DNA of 33,595 bases from a bacterium (GTDB lineage: Bacteria > Bacteroidota > Ignavibacteria > Kapaibacteriales > Kapaibacteriaceae). How positions within the stretch are numbered: the stretch's first letter is position 1; each line of letters starts with the position of its first letter. A program made the translations under genes and the position numbers. Shown one piece after another: positions 9,633 through 17,202 of this stretch. Location of the stretch: positions 1 through 33,595 of the forward strand of contig JANJTN010000007.1 in the NCBI GenBank assembly GCA_024711065.1. Reading direction: 5' to 3'. Below the pieces are notes generated by a model. It did not search any database. It was not told the origin of the DNA and saw only the letters and a list, made by a program, of their open reading frames with translations.

Positions 9633-9662
9633 AATATACGTGCATAAGACTATTCACGCCAA
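9633..9662 (-). promoter_or_regulatory. Putative sigma-70-like promoter for the mltD-like gene
   Basis: On the minus strand TTGGCG (9657-9662) and TATATT (9633-9638) are separated by 18 nt in a locally AT-rich stretch. The start codon follows 55 nt downstream, with GAGGAGG about 12 nt before the ATG. Prediction by eye only. Confidence 0.4.
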
Positions 9663-9705
9663 ATAGTTAGGTGTATTGTAGCATGAATTCCTGTTCATCG
9701 TACGT

Positions 9706-10395
9706 CTAGGGGAGCAGGCCTTGAACCTGCCAGGCTTTGAGGAGCATGATCTCGCAACCCGGCAGAGACGCGGCTGGGGGCATCGGAGTTCCCGATCCGG
9801 TACGCTCGATCGATCGGATCAGCCGGCCGGAGGTCATCATCTCCACGACGTCCGGATAATCCTGCAGGCGGATATTGGCCGCCGCTGCAGCATTGGAGTG
9901 GCAACTCCAGCAGTATTGCTCCAGGATCGGCCGGATACGGGCAAAGGTCACGTTGGTGGTGTCGCACAGGCCAGAGTCGCTGCACACATCGTTGCGAGCC
10001 CCCTCCTGGATCCATTGCCGGACCACATCGATCTGGAACTGGGAGAGCGACCGAGGTGCCGGCGGCATCCGCTCGTTGGCCTCGTCTTCAACGAGAACTT
10101 CCCATAGCTCGCTATCCCACGGATCGTATGGCCGAACAAGATCCTTGGGGCCGGACATGATCGACGCATACGATTCAAGGACCACGCCATCCCGAGCGGA
10201 TGCGGCGTCGTGACAGCCGCTGGTCGCACAGTTCGCACGCAGGGTCGGCAGGACGTGGACTTCGAAGCATAGGTCGTCGAGCACCCGCGTGGTGTCCCGC
10301 GGCTCGTGATCGTCGTCGTCCGCTACAAAGAACGGACGGCACGCGGGGGCCAGGATCAGTGCAGAGACGATGGCCAGCAGGAAGAGAACTCTCAT
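9706..10395 (-). CDS. Lipoprotein-like c-type cytochrome domain protein
   Basis: A 229-residue exported protein with two c-haem-type motifs: CATSGCH (a CX4CH spacing) near residue 54 and CWSCH (canonical CxxCH) near residue 165. Each is followed at a distance by Met-containing MPPA or MPPAAS segments that could supply the distal ligand. This pattern (CX4CH then CxxCH, with QIDVVRQWIQEGA) resembles two tandem planctomycete-type cytochrome c modules. The start is set at ATG 10395 because MRVLFLLAIVSALILAPAC then reads as a signal peptide ending in a Cys, with a weak lipobox (LAPAC). The longer frame from 10503 adds only non-signal residues. It is divergently placed from the zinc phospholipase-like gene. 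Redox partner and role are unknown. Confidence 0.7.
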   Translation of the reverse strand: MRVLFLLAIVSALILAPACRPFFVADDDDHEPRDTTRVLDDLCFEVHVLPTLRANCATSGCHDAASARDGVVLESYASIMSGPKDLVRPYDPWDSELWEVLVEDEANERMPPAPRSLSQFQIDVVRQWIQEGARNDVCSDSGLCDTTNVTFARIRPILEQYCWSCHSNAAAAANIRLQDYPDVVEMMTSGRLIRSIERTGSGTPMPPAASLPGCEIMLLKAWQVQGLLP

Positions 10396-10473
10396 ACACC
10401 AAATGTACTCCCGGCAGGAAGATGACGAAAGTCGTATGTGAAAGGGGCTTGGTACGGTATGTTCGAGTACGGG

Positions 10474-10490
10474 CTTGCATGAAATGCAAG
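10474..10490. promoter_or_regulatory. Inverted repeat in the divergent intergenic region
   Basis: CTTGCAT and ATGCAAG are perfect inverted copies around GAA. The element lies 43 nt before the phospholipase-like ATG and 79 nt before the haem lipoprotein start, in a position suited to an operator. It has no T-run, so it is unlikely to be a terminator. Confidence 0.35.
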
Positions 10491-10532
10491 TGGGGCTGGT
10501 CAATCTGGATCGATCGAACTCTGGGGGATGGT

Positions 10533-12440
10533 ATGTATCGAATCATCGTGATCGTGTTGACTGTTGGTGTGTTGGCGTGTGCCTCGGCGTCGGCCTGGGT
10601 CTATCCCGAGCATCGTGATATCGCAGTGGCGGCCGTGCTCAAGCTCGATTCCGCGCGTCGGGTCCACCTGGACTCCCTTTGGAGTTGGGCGCGCATCGGG
10701 CATGAAACCCGGCTTCCCTCGTCCATCGTGATCCCCGAGCTTCCCGAACAGCCCAACTACATCGACTGGGGTGCCTGGCCAGCCATTGGTGGTGATCACT
10801 CGTGTTCACCGTCACAAATGCTGGAGACGGTGTTGAACACCGAGTGGATCCTGGATGTGGCCCGTATCACCGAGCACTTCAAGCGTGAGCTTCTGGCAGC
10901 CAAGCATCAGGCCAAGCGGCTAAACGCGTTACGCGATCAGGATCTGCAGCTGCAGCGGGCCGACCCGGAGTATGCTACCCGAGCAGGTTCGAACAACGTG
11001 CATTTCCTTCTTGCCCGAACATCCGTATCCACCTCTCCGCGAGTCTATCTCGAGGGTAGCCTTTCGCAGGGTGGCGAGATCAACGCGCTTGCCGTGTATA
11101 TCTGGTACCACTATCGTGCCATGGCCAAGATCTCACAGCTTCGATCGCCCGGGCTGACCGAGGTCCAGCGGAATCAGATCGCCCTCGCAGCGCTGGCCGA
11201 CGAAGCCTTCGGCATCCACTTTCTGGAAGATGTGTATGCTGCCGGTCATGTGGCCGGTACATGGGGTAATGCCTCATTGCGCAAGGGCACACACGACTAC
11301 TACAACGAGCACGGATACGAAACGCACACATGGGCTGGAAAGCCCGTGGTCCTGATGGGCGATGCCTATATGCGCCCTGAAGACATTGAAGCCCCTGCCC
11401 ATGCGGTGCGCATCAGTCTTGAGCAATTCGTGGATGCTTTCCGGGGAGTAGATCCCTACGCCGGCCACGAGTTCAATGACCGCGAGATCGAGGGGCTGTT
11501 CATGACCGAGCCCGACACCTTGAACGTGTGCCAGAACAACGATATCCCCGGCAAGATCGCCAGCAGTGAACTGATGCCACAGTACGTTTCCGTGATCCAG
11601 CACACGCCCATGCCGGCACTCAAGGCCGGATATGGCGAACTGCCTCGGTTCCGGACCGAACTCGGAGGTTTCATCGGTATCGCACCATTCGTCCGTGGCG
11701 CGGGGTGGGACGGCGGGTTCGACCCAGTGCAGACCTCTGCCCTCGGAATCGCGTCGCTCGGCATGAACCTGCGACTGGGTCTGGGACTTGATGGCGTAAC
11801 GAGCGAAGCCGGGGATGGATTGGTGTTCATCGAATTCGGCATCGCGCACGACAACGCGTCGACCGCAAATTTCTCTACCGATTCAGCATTGGCGGACTAT
11901 GGCGATGTCTTGGCTGCGATCCCATCGAGGTCCTCCTTCACCACACGGATCCGCATGCCGTTCTACGTGATCCCGGGTGATCTGATCCTTGGAGCGCTGC
12001 TGATCGCCCCGTTCTCGCTGCAAACGTATACGCAGATGGCCGTTGTAGCCGGCAATGGCGGGGTGATCCCCTGGCAGTCGGGCATTGCCACCGACTTTGG
12101 ACGCTTCCAGTTCATTCTCGGTCGGGAGGTCGGTGTGAATTTTTACGGTTTTGGCAGCGGCAGCCAGAAGATTCTGGTACCGTATCAGGACGACGAATCG
12201 AACCAACTGGCTGAACTGCTGGATCTGCGATCCATCCAGGTAGAAGCTCCGATCGTGGAGTGGCGTCCATTCCGCACGTTCTCCGTGGACCAGAGCTCAA
12301 GCATGGTGGTGCAGTTCTATGGCGCTGCCGACATCCCGGTGTATTGGAAGAGCCATCTCACGCCACCCACGACCTATGACCTGAAGACACGCTGGGGCCT
12401 TGGTGTGAGGGTCGCCTTCGACTGGAGATACTACTATTGA
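10533..12440 (+). CDS. Zinc phospholipase C/P1-nuclease-like protein with C-terminal barrel-like region
   Basis: A 635-residue exported protein. ATG 10533 is chosen because GGGGG lies just before it and the product begins with a good signal peptide (residues 1-21, ending ASA). Cleavage there leaves Trp22 as the mature N-terminus, and His27 lies five residues later, exactly the W1/H6 spacing of P1 nuclease. Further candidate zinc ligands are Asp78 and His89, His157, and the triad His229-x3-Asp233-x5-His239 (HFLEDVYAAGH), with His254 and Asp255/Glu259 after it. This is the trinuclear zinc pattern of zinc-dependent phospholipase C and S1/P1 nucleases, enzymes that hydrolyse phosphodiesters. From about residue 370 the chain is Gly- and aromatic-rich with alternating patterns and ends in WRYYY, like an outer-membrane barrel. 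Substrate is unknown. It overlaps the convergent gene by 7 nt. Confidence 0.7.
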   Translation: MYRIIVIVLTVGVLACASASAWVYPEHRDIAVAAVLKLDSARRVHLDSLWSWARIGHETRLPSSIVIPELPEQPNYIDWGAWPAIGGDHSCSPSQMLETVLNTEWILDVARITEHFKRELLAAKHQAKRLNALRDQDLQLQRADPEYATRAGSNNVHFLLARTSVSTSPRVYLEGSLSQGGEINALAVYIWYHYRAMAKISQLRSPGLTEVQRNQIALAALADEAFGIHFLEDVYAAGHVAGTWGNASLRKGTHDYYNEHGYETHTWAGKPVVLMGDAYMRPEDIEAPAHAVRISLEQFVDAFRGVDPYAGHEFNDREIEGLFMTEPDTLNVCQNNDIPGKIASSELMPQYVSVIQHTPMPALKAGYGELPRFRTELGGFIGIAPFVRGAGWDGGFDPVQTSALGIASLGMNLRLGLGLDGVTSEAGDGLVFIEFGIAHDNASTANFSTDSALADYGDVLAAIPSRSSFTTRIRMPFYVIPGDLILGALLIAPFSLQTYTQMAVVAGNGGVIPWQSGIATDFGRFQFILGREVGVNFYGFGSGSQKILVPYQDDESNQLAELLDLRSIQVEAPIVEWRPFRTFSVDQSSSMVVQFYGAADIPVYWKSHLTPPTTYDLKTRWGLGVRVAFDWRYYY

Positions 12441-13969
12441 TCGATCGCGGTCGAGAGCGCTACCTGACGGAATCGCCTGCGGTCTCGTTTGGCGATCAAC
12501 CAGGCTGTGAACCCGAACATCTCGGTGGGTGGCTGCGCGTTGGATGGCCGATCAATGTTCTCAAGCCGTTCCAACGTCGTACGGAATAACTTCTGGCGCG
12601 CGCTGCCGGGCGCAACACCGAAGTACCGGGCCATCAACGACAGGAACTCCTCTTCGGCGGGGTCGAACACCGTACCCTTGAGCAATCGCCGTTGGCGGCG
12701 CACCATGCTCTGCACCACGGACTCGTGGTCTTGCTCTACATGGCACAGGATCAACAAGTACGCTGCTGCCCTGTGAACGTCGGCCCGCATCGATGCCGGA
12801 TACTCGTCCACGCGCTGAAGCCAGCGGATCGCATCGCGATACCGACCGTCTGCGAAAGCCAACAGGCCAAGGTTGAACCAGGCCGCAATGCCGATCTCGG
12901 TGGGGCCATCGGACTCATGCTGCTCGATCAGTGCAAGGAGTCCGCTCAGGATCGGCTGTACCGAAGCCAGGTCCAGCTGGCTGGCTGCAAGAAAGATCTC
13001 CAGATTCAAGTACTGACCGAGCACGTTCGCGCGGACGCCAGGGGTCAGGGGAGCCTCCTCGCCAGACCAGTAAGCTCGCAGCGTCTCGCGGTACGGGATC
13101 GCCTCAGCCGGACGTCCGAGTACGCACAAGCGAAGTGCCACACTGTGCAGCAGATTGAGCCACATGGAAAGATTGGCTCGCCGGAACGACTCGTTGGATT
13201 CGATGATCGCCAGGCGCTCTTTGTCCAGGTCCAGCGCCCCCAATCGATCCACATCAAAGAAGAGGGCATTCAGGCTGCGCAAGCGAAGCCAGGAGTGATG
13301 GGCCGTGAGGGTCGCAAAGGGCTGCAACGCCGAGGCCTGCCGGACCAGGTCTCGAGCGATCGCCAGCGCCGCCGGATTGCTGGACTGTCCATAGCGCTCC
13401 ACCAATGCCTGCATCCGCTGCTCCAGCGCCTGCAGTCGGGCGGCTTCCAATGCGCGCTGCGCCTCGATCACAATGGGGTCCTGTTCATATGCCGACGTAG
13501 GCTCAACAGCCAGGACACTACTGCGCTCTGCTTGCATCAGACCATGTGTCGCCAGCAGTCGCAACGCGTGGTTCTCGGTCAGGGCCGAAGCCTCCACGGC
13601 GGCTCGCATCCTCCGATCACCGAGGCGGGCAAGCCCCCTTCCCAGCAAGAAGACCCCATCCAGATACGCCGTTAGCGCTTCGCGCTGGGCCGTACGCCCG
13701 GCATGGAACTGGCGCATCGCTCGCAGGATCACCGTGAGCAGTTCGCGTTTGGCTTCGGGTAGCCGCTGTACGAATCCCCGGCCCTCGAACCGCTGCTTGA
13801 TCCGCGCCTCGTTGTACTCCGACTGGGCCGCGATCGCATCAAAGAGTAGCTCGGACTGGTTGACCTCGCCAAGGACATGACGTCGAAGTTCCTGCTTGAC
13901 ATAGCGCCGCTCTGCCTGACTAAGGCTTGCAATAAGAGCATGCAGATCAGAATCAGGTGTTCTTGACAT
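12434..13969 (-). CDS. Uncharacterised alpha-helical repeat protein
   Basis: I do not recognise this protein. From ATG 13969 it has 511 residues (523 if the in-frame ATG at 14005 is used; neither has a clear Shine-Dalgarno). It has no signal peptide or membrane span. The sequence is almost wholly helical, rich in Leu, Ala, Arg and Gln, with helix pairs such as AAWFNLGLLAFADGRYRDAI and HRAAAYLLILCHVEQDHES that look like degenerate tetratricopeptide units. The N-terminal part (LHALIASLSQAERRYVKQEL) is highly charged. It is probably a cytoplasmic scaffold or regulatory protein, but no catalytic motif is visible. The gene is divergent from the cytochrome c gene and overlaps the end of the phospholipase-like gene by 7 nt on the other strand. 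A GAAGGGGGCT word lies within it at 13632-13641. Confidence 0.7.
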   Translation of the reverse strand: MSRTPDSDLHALIASLSQAERRYVKQELRRHVLGEVNQSELLFDAIAAQSEYNEARIKQRFEGRGFVQRLPEAKRELLTVILRAMRQFHAGRTAQREALTAYLDGVFLLGRGLARLGDRRMRAAVEASALTENHALRLLATHGLMQAERSSVLAVEPTSAYEQDPIVIEAQRALEAARLQALEQRMQALVERYGQSSNPAALAIARDLVRQASALQPFATLTAHHSWLRLRSLNALFFDVDRLGALDLDKERLAIIESNESFRRANLSMWLNLLHSVALRLCVLGRPAEAIPYRETLRAYWSGEEAPLTPGVRANVLGQYLNLEIFLAASQLDLASVQPILSGLLALIEQHESDGPTEIGIAAWFNLGLLAFADGRYRDAIRWLQRVDEYPASMRADVHRAAAYLLILCHVEQDHESVVQSMVRRQRRLLKGTVFDPAEEEFLSLMARYFGVAPGSARQKLFRTTLERLENIDRPSNAQPPTEMFGFTAWLIAKRDRRRFRQVALSTAIDQ

Positions 13970-14097
13970 CGGATAAATATCGGAAAGTTTGTGTAGCTCT
14001 GGCATTCAAAGCCCGTACGTTCGCATCCGGATCGACAGCCTATCGGGTGAACGGTCCGAGATAGTGAATCCACATGAATCTTGACAGTAGGTGATAT

Positions 14098-14619
14098 ATG
14101 CTTTGGACCCTTCGACTACTCGTTCTAGCGGCTGTGATCGTAGCCGCCTTGTTGTTTTCCAGTGAGCGCGGCGTGGCGCGCGGTGAGGATCATTCGGCTG
14201 TGTCGGCCAAGGTCGACCGTGGACGGTACCTGGTGGTGATCGGTGGATGCAACGACTGTCACACACCCATGTTCGGGGAGCGTGCCGGTCAGGTGCCGGA
14301 GTCAGAGTGGCTTGTAGGCGCTCCGATGGGCTTCAGCGGACCTTGGGGTACATCGTACCCAACAAACCTGCGACGCATGGTGGACCGGATGGAAGAGGAG
14401 CAATGGGTGCAGTATGTGCGTACCTATGAAGCCCTTCCCCCCATGCCATGGTGGGCCTTGCACGCCATGAAGCACGATGACCTTCAGGCCATCTATGCGT
14501 TCATCCGCTCGCTGGGGCCGGCAGGAGAGGAAGCGCCAGCCGCACTTCCACCAAGCGCTGTGCCGTCGACCCCTTATATCTCCTTTATGCCCGTGTTCCC
14601 ACAAGGAGGTTCAAAATGA
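14098..14619 (+). CDS. Monohaem cytochrome c
   Basis: A 173-residue exported c-type cytochrome. Residues 1-28 form a signal peptide or N-terminal anchor (RLLVLAAVIVAALLFS). RGRYLVVIGGCNDCHTPMFG contains the single CxxCH haem site near residue 51, with His as the proximal ligand. The later ALPPMPWWALHAM offers a Met distal ligand, and DDLQAIYAFIRSLGP is the usual C-terminal helix of class I cytochromes. It would pass electrons in the periplasm, for example to a terminal oxidase or from a dehydrogenase; no partner gene is adjacent. The stop codon TGA overlaps the ATG of a 13-codon ORF that has a perfect Shine-Dalgarno within the 3' end of this gene. The start at 14098 is set by the signal peptide. 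Confidence 0.85.
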   Translation: MLWTLRLLVLAAVIVAALLFSSERGVARGEDHSAVSAKVDRGRYLVVIGGCNDCHTPMFGERAGQVPESEWLVGAPMGFSGPWGTSYPTNLRRMVDRMEEEQWVQYVRTYEALPPMPWWALHAMKHDDLQAIYAFIRSLGPAGEEAPAALPPSAVPSTPYISFMPVFPQGGSK

Positions 14620-14657
14620 AAACCAAACCGGTCACGGTGATCGTGATCCACCAGTAG
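14616..14657 (+). CDS. 13-codon mini-ORF coupled to the cytochrome c gene
   Basis: ATG 14616 overlaps the cytochrome stop as ATGA and opens a frame of 13 codons (MKTKPVTVIVIHQ) ending with TAG at 14655-14657. AAGGAGGT at 14603-14610 gives an almost ideal Shine-Dalgarno 6 nt before the ATG, clearly stronger than those of most genes here. The peptide is basic, then hydrophobic, then ends His-Gln. A terminator-like hairpin begins 28 nt after the stop. It may be a real small protein, a translation-coupling element, or the degraded remnant of a longer downstream gene. Nothing in the peptide indicates a function. Confidence 0.4.
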   Translation: MKTKPVTVIVIHQ

Positions 14658-14685
14658 AACTCCTCGATCGAGGTAGGAAGCAGAG

Positions 14686-14730
14686 CACGGGCTGTTGTGG
14701 TTACCACAGCAGCCCGTGTTCGTTGTGTTG
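14686..14730 (+). terminator. Terminator hairpin after the cytochrome c/mini-ORF
   Basis: Bases 14686-14700 pair with 14704-14718 over 15 positions (one G-T pair) around a 3-nt loop, followed by TTCGTTGTGTTG. The T-run is weak, but the stem is very strong. It lies between two convergent genes. Confidence 0.65.
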
Positions 14731-14743
14731 GGTGCCCGAATGA

Positions 14744-15883
14744 TCAGTACCGCAGAATGGCCGCAATGCCAGTAGCCGTTGGCATGTGCTCAGTTCGTAG
14801 AACAAGAACGCGACCCTTGTGACGGAGCGCGAGCTCGGCCACATCATCCAGCAGATCATCAACTTCCGGATGGTTCAGAGAATCGAATTCGACCTCGCCC
14901 GTGGTAGCGTCCACCATACCCGGGATCTGGCGCTCGGCTTCGACGAACAGTACGTCTATGCGTCCCTCGGCGGCAGCCTTTGCCACGTCGCGCGGGTCAG
15001 CAAGCCCCTTTCCATTGACCTGCGCCGCCATGAACCGTTCCACCAGTTCCTGGCTGTACCGCACCTGATAGGGTTCGATCACCTCCCAGGCTCGGCGCGT
15101 GAGGTCTTTCACGGTGAGCGCATCCGGATGAGCGGCGATGCCTTCGAGCAGCACGTTGTGGTTGTGTTTGCGGACCTTGTGAAAGACCGCCAGCTGTTCC
15201 GGCAACCCGGCCAGGATGAGTGGCAGACCTGAGGGGCGGCTGTACGCATCGTAGATGGCCTTGTCGATCACCCGATAGAACCGCTCGGTGTCCAGGTCGG
15301 CCTCTTCTCTGGCACTGCTATGACCATGCAGAATGCGTGCCCCGCCAGCGCTCATCACGGTGGCTTCGCGGTGGGTGACCTCGTACCCCAGCGCCTCTTC
15401 CAGGGTGCGGGGGACGGACGCGTCCAGATCGACCTCCACCAGGCCGTCGCGGTCCCCAACGTACAAGGCGATCCTCTCGCTGGTAAGCGCTAGCACATGG
15501 TAGGTCTCCACGGTCTGTAGCAGCCGCAGGATGGGCTTCAGGTGGAAGCTGTTGGCAGCGATCGCCAGTTCCGGGACCGAACGATCCAGATGCTGCGCTA
15601 CGGTTACCTGAGGCGACGCGAACAGGGCGATGCCCTCTCGACGCGCATTCCAGAACTCTTCGTCCTCCTGCAGCGCTTTGAATGGACGCATCAGCGCCTC
15701 GACCTCCGTCTTGGTATAGGTCTTTTCCAGAGAGGTTTCCAGGCGTCGGACAAGGGCGCGGTACCGCGTGGGATCGTCTCGGCGCTCCGGTTGCGTACGG
15801 TGGGTTGGCAGATACAGACTCAGGCATGGCCGCTCGGTATTGGCCAGCAGATCGGCCAGCAGCGGATGCTCAGTGGTGGTCAT
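14744..15883 (-). CDS. baeRF-family protein (bacterial relative of eRF1)
   Basis: A 379-residue soluble protein resembling the bacterial/archaeal eRF1-like families (baeRF, closest by eye to baeRF3). Family-like segments are PCLSLYLPTHRTQPERRDDP at the N-terminus, FHLKPILRLLQTVETYHVLAL followed by RIALYVGDRDGLVEVDL, ARILHGHSS with a following ERFYRVIDKAI, LPLILAGLPEQLAVFHKV, and the C-terminal VDDLLDDVAELALRHKGRVLVL, which matches the third eRF1-like domain. No GGQ motif is seen, so peptide release is not expected; these proteins are thought to act on ribosomes or RNA, but their role is largely unproven. ATG 15883 is chosen over 15907 because GAGGAG lies just before it. The gene is divergent from the ECF sigma gene. 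Confidence 0.65.
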   Translation of the reverse strand: MTTTEHPLLADLLANTERPCLSLYLPTHRTQPERRDDPTRYRALVRRLETSLEKTYTKTEVEALMRPFKALQEDEEFWNARREGIALFASPQVTVAQHLDRSVPELAIAANSFHLKPILRLLQTVETYHVLALTSERIALYVGDRDGLVEVDLDASVPRTLEEALGYEVTHREATVMSAGGARILHGHSSAREEADLDTERFYRVIDKAIYDAYSRPSGLPLILAGLPEQLAVFHKVRKHNHNVLLEGIAAHPDALTVKDLTRRAWEVIEPYQVRYSQELVERFMAAQVNGKGLADPRDVAKAAAEGRIDVLFVEAERQIPGMVDATTGEVEFDSLNHPEVDDLLDDVAELALRHKGRVLVLRTEHMPTATGIAAILRY

Positions 15884-15995
15884 GGTCGTCTCCTCAGTTG
15901 GTGACACGGGAATCTACGTCGGCTGGAAAGGGGCTGGCAATGACGGATGTTAGCTCGCCGCGATGTCTGTAACCGCGATGCCTTCGGGATGTTAG

Positions 15996-16568
15996 GTGGA
16001 CGTGATCGCAGGACCCACATTATCGCACCAGACCGAGACGCAGCGGCTGAACCAGTTGTTCCGTCGGGTTGCCGACGGCGACGAGCGAGCGTTCCGTGAG
16101 TTGTATGAAGAGGTTTCTCGCCCCCTGCTGGCGTATTGCCTGAGCTTTACGCGAGATATGGATGATGCCAGAGACCTGTTTCAGCACACGATGGCAGCGG
16201 TGTTCGAGCACCGAAACCGCTATCGGTACGAGAACCTCATGGGCTGGATCTTCACGATCGCACGGAATGCAGGCCGTTCCTGGGAGCACAAAGCCAAACG
16301 GTTCGAGACCCTGGATACCGATCCGTGGGACGAGATCGAGACCGACCCACTCGAAGCGTCGGAAACCACTGAACTGGTCCAGCGATCCATCCTGGACCTG
16401 CCGGAAGAATTTCGCACGGTGATCCTGCTGCGGTACTTTGGCGAGATGTCGATACGCGACATTGCCGAGTCCGAGGGGATCACCGAATCACTTGTCAAGG
16501 TCAGGCTGTTCCGCGCACGAGAACGCCTGTCCGTAGCCCTTGGACCATTGATCGGACATTCCTCATGA
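15996..16568 (+). CDS. RNA polymerase ECF-type sigma factor
   Basis: A 190-residue sigma-70 family protein with only regions 2 and 4, as in extracytoplasmic-function sigma factors. Region 2 runs from about residue 25 to 95 (DERAFRELYEEVSRPLLAYC, DARDLFQHTMAAVFEHRNRY, LMGWIFTIARNAGRSWEHK). Region 4 runs from about residue 125 to 180 (LPEEFRTVILLRYFGEMSIR, then DIAESEGITESLVKVRLFRA), the helix-turn-helix for the -35 element. GTG 15996 is the first usable start: the codon before it is TAG in frame. The stop overlaps the start of the next gene as ATGA, so both are translated together, which suggests that the next gene encodes its regulator. The inducing signal is unknown. Confidence 0.9.
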   Translation: MDVIAGPTLSHQTETQRLNQLFRRVADGDERAFRELYEEVSRPLLAYCLSFTRDMDDARDLFQHTMAAVFEHRNRYRYENLMGWIFTIARNAGRSWEHKAKRFETLDTDPWDEIETDPLEASETTELVQRSILDLPEEFRTVILLRYFGEMSIRDIAESEGITESLVKVRLFRARERLSVALGPLIGHSS

Positions 16569-17194
16569 AATCGCTCGACGATCTTCTTCGCGATGCCTCT
16601 GCCGACTGGCTGCAGCAGGCACGACCTACCCTTGTGGAGACGGCAGACGAACTCGCAGGACAGCTGCGCCCAACCCGGTGGCATCGACTGGCCATGGGTG
16701 GTGTCTCGGTGGCGGCGGTCATCGGAGCAGCATGGTGGCTGCTATCCCAAACGCCTTCGGTGCAGGAGCCGCCACGGATGACCGTGCAAGCCCAGGTACA
16801 GACGCCAGTTGCGACGCAGGTTCAGCAGAACCGTGTAGACGCACCGGATGCAGCCCCCTCCACGTCGCCGACACGCCCATCTGCAAAGGATGCGACGGCG
16901 TCGGTCGAGAGTGAAATGCCGACCCAATTGATGGCGGACGGTACAGTGGATGGGTTCACGGCCGAGTACGAACGCGTACTGGCTCGGGCAATGCAGTTCG
17001 AGTCTACCGATCCGCTGCGAGCAGCCAATGAGTACCTGGGACTGGGCCGGTTGTGCCTGGTTCGCAAGCAGTGGGCACATGCAGCTTCCGCTTTGCAGCG
17101 AAGTGAGGAATTGGCTCGACGTGGGCAGTTCCTGCACCTGATGCCGGAGATCCAGCGCCAGCTCGCCATCGCGCAGCAGCGCCTGCGCAACTGA
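16565..17194 (+). CDS. Single-span membrane protein, probable anti-sigma partner
   Basis: A 209-residue protein with a short cytoplasmic N-terminus (about 38 residues), one membrane helix near residues 42-61 (LAMGGVSVAAVIGAAWWLLS), a Pro/Thr/Gln-rich linker, and a C-terminal helical part (about 130-209) whose ANEYLGLGRLCLVRKQWAHA and ASALQRSEELARRG segments look like TPR units. It starts inside the stop codon of the ECF sigma gene. Position, size and topology fit an anti-sigma factor, but the N-terminus has no zinc-binding HxxxCxxC motif, so it is not a classical ZAS-type anti-sigma factor and the role is inference. It ends 8 nt before the convergent stop of the barrel-like gene. Confidence 0.7.
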   Translation: MKSLDDLLRDASADWLQQARPTLVETADELAGQLRPTRWHRLAMGGVSVAAVIGAAWWLLSQTPSVQEPPRMTVQAQVQTPVATQVQQNRVDAPDAAPSTSPTRPSAKDATASVESEMPTQLMADGTVDGFTAEYERVLARAMQFESTDPLRAANEYLGLGRLCLVRKQWAHAASALQRSEELARRGQFLHLMPEIQRQLAIAQQRLRN

Positions 17195-17202
17195 ACAGCC
17201 CC

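Noticed and set aside
8588-9670. Plus-strand open frame of 360 codons
   Set aside because: Antisense to the mltD-like gene, with no family motif.
14081-14086. Perfect TTGACA as a -35 box for the cytochrome gene
   Set aside because: A matching -10 would fall inside the coding region after the start codon, so this is not a usable promoter for that gene.
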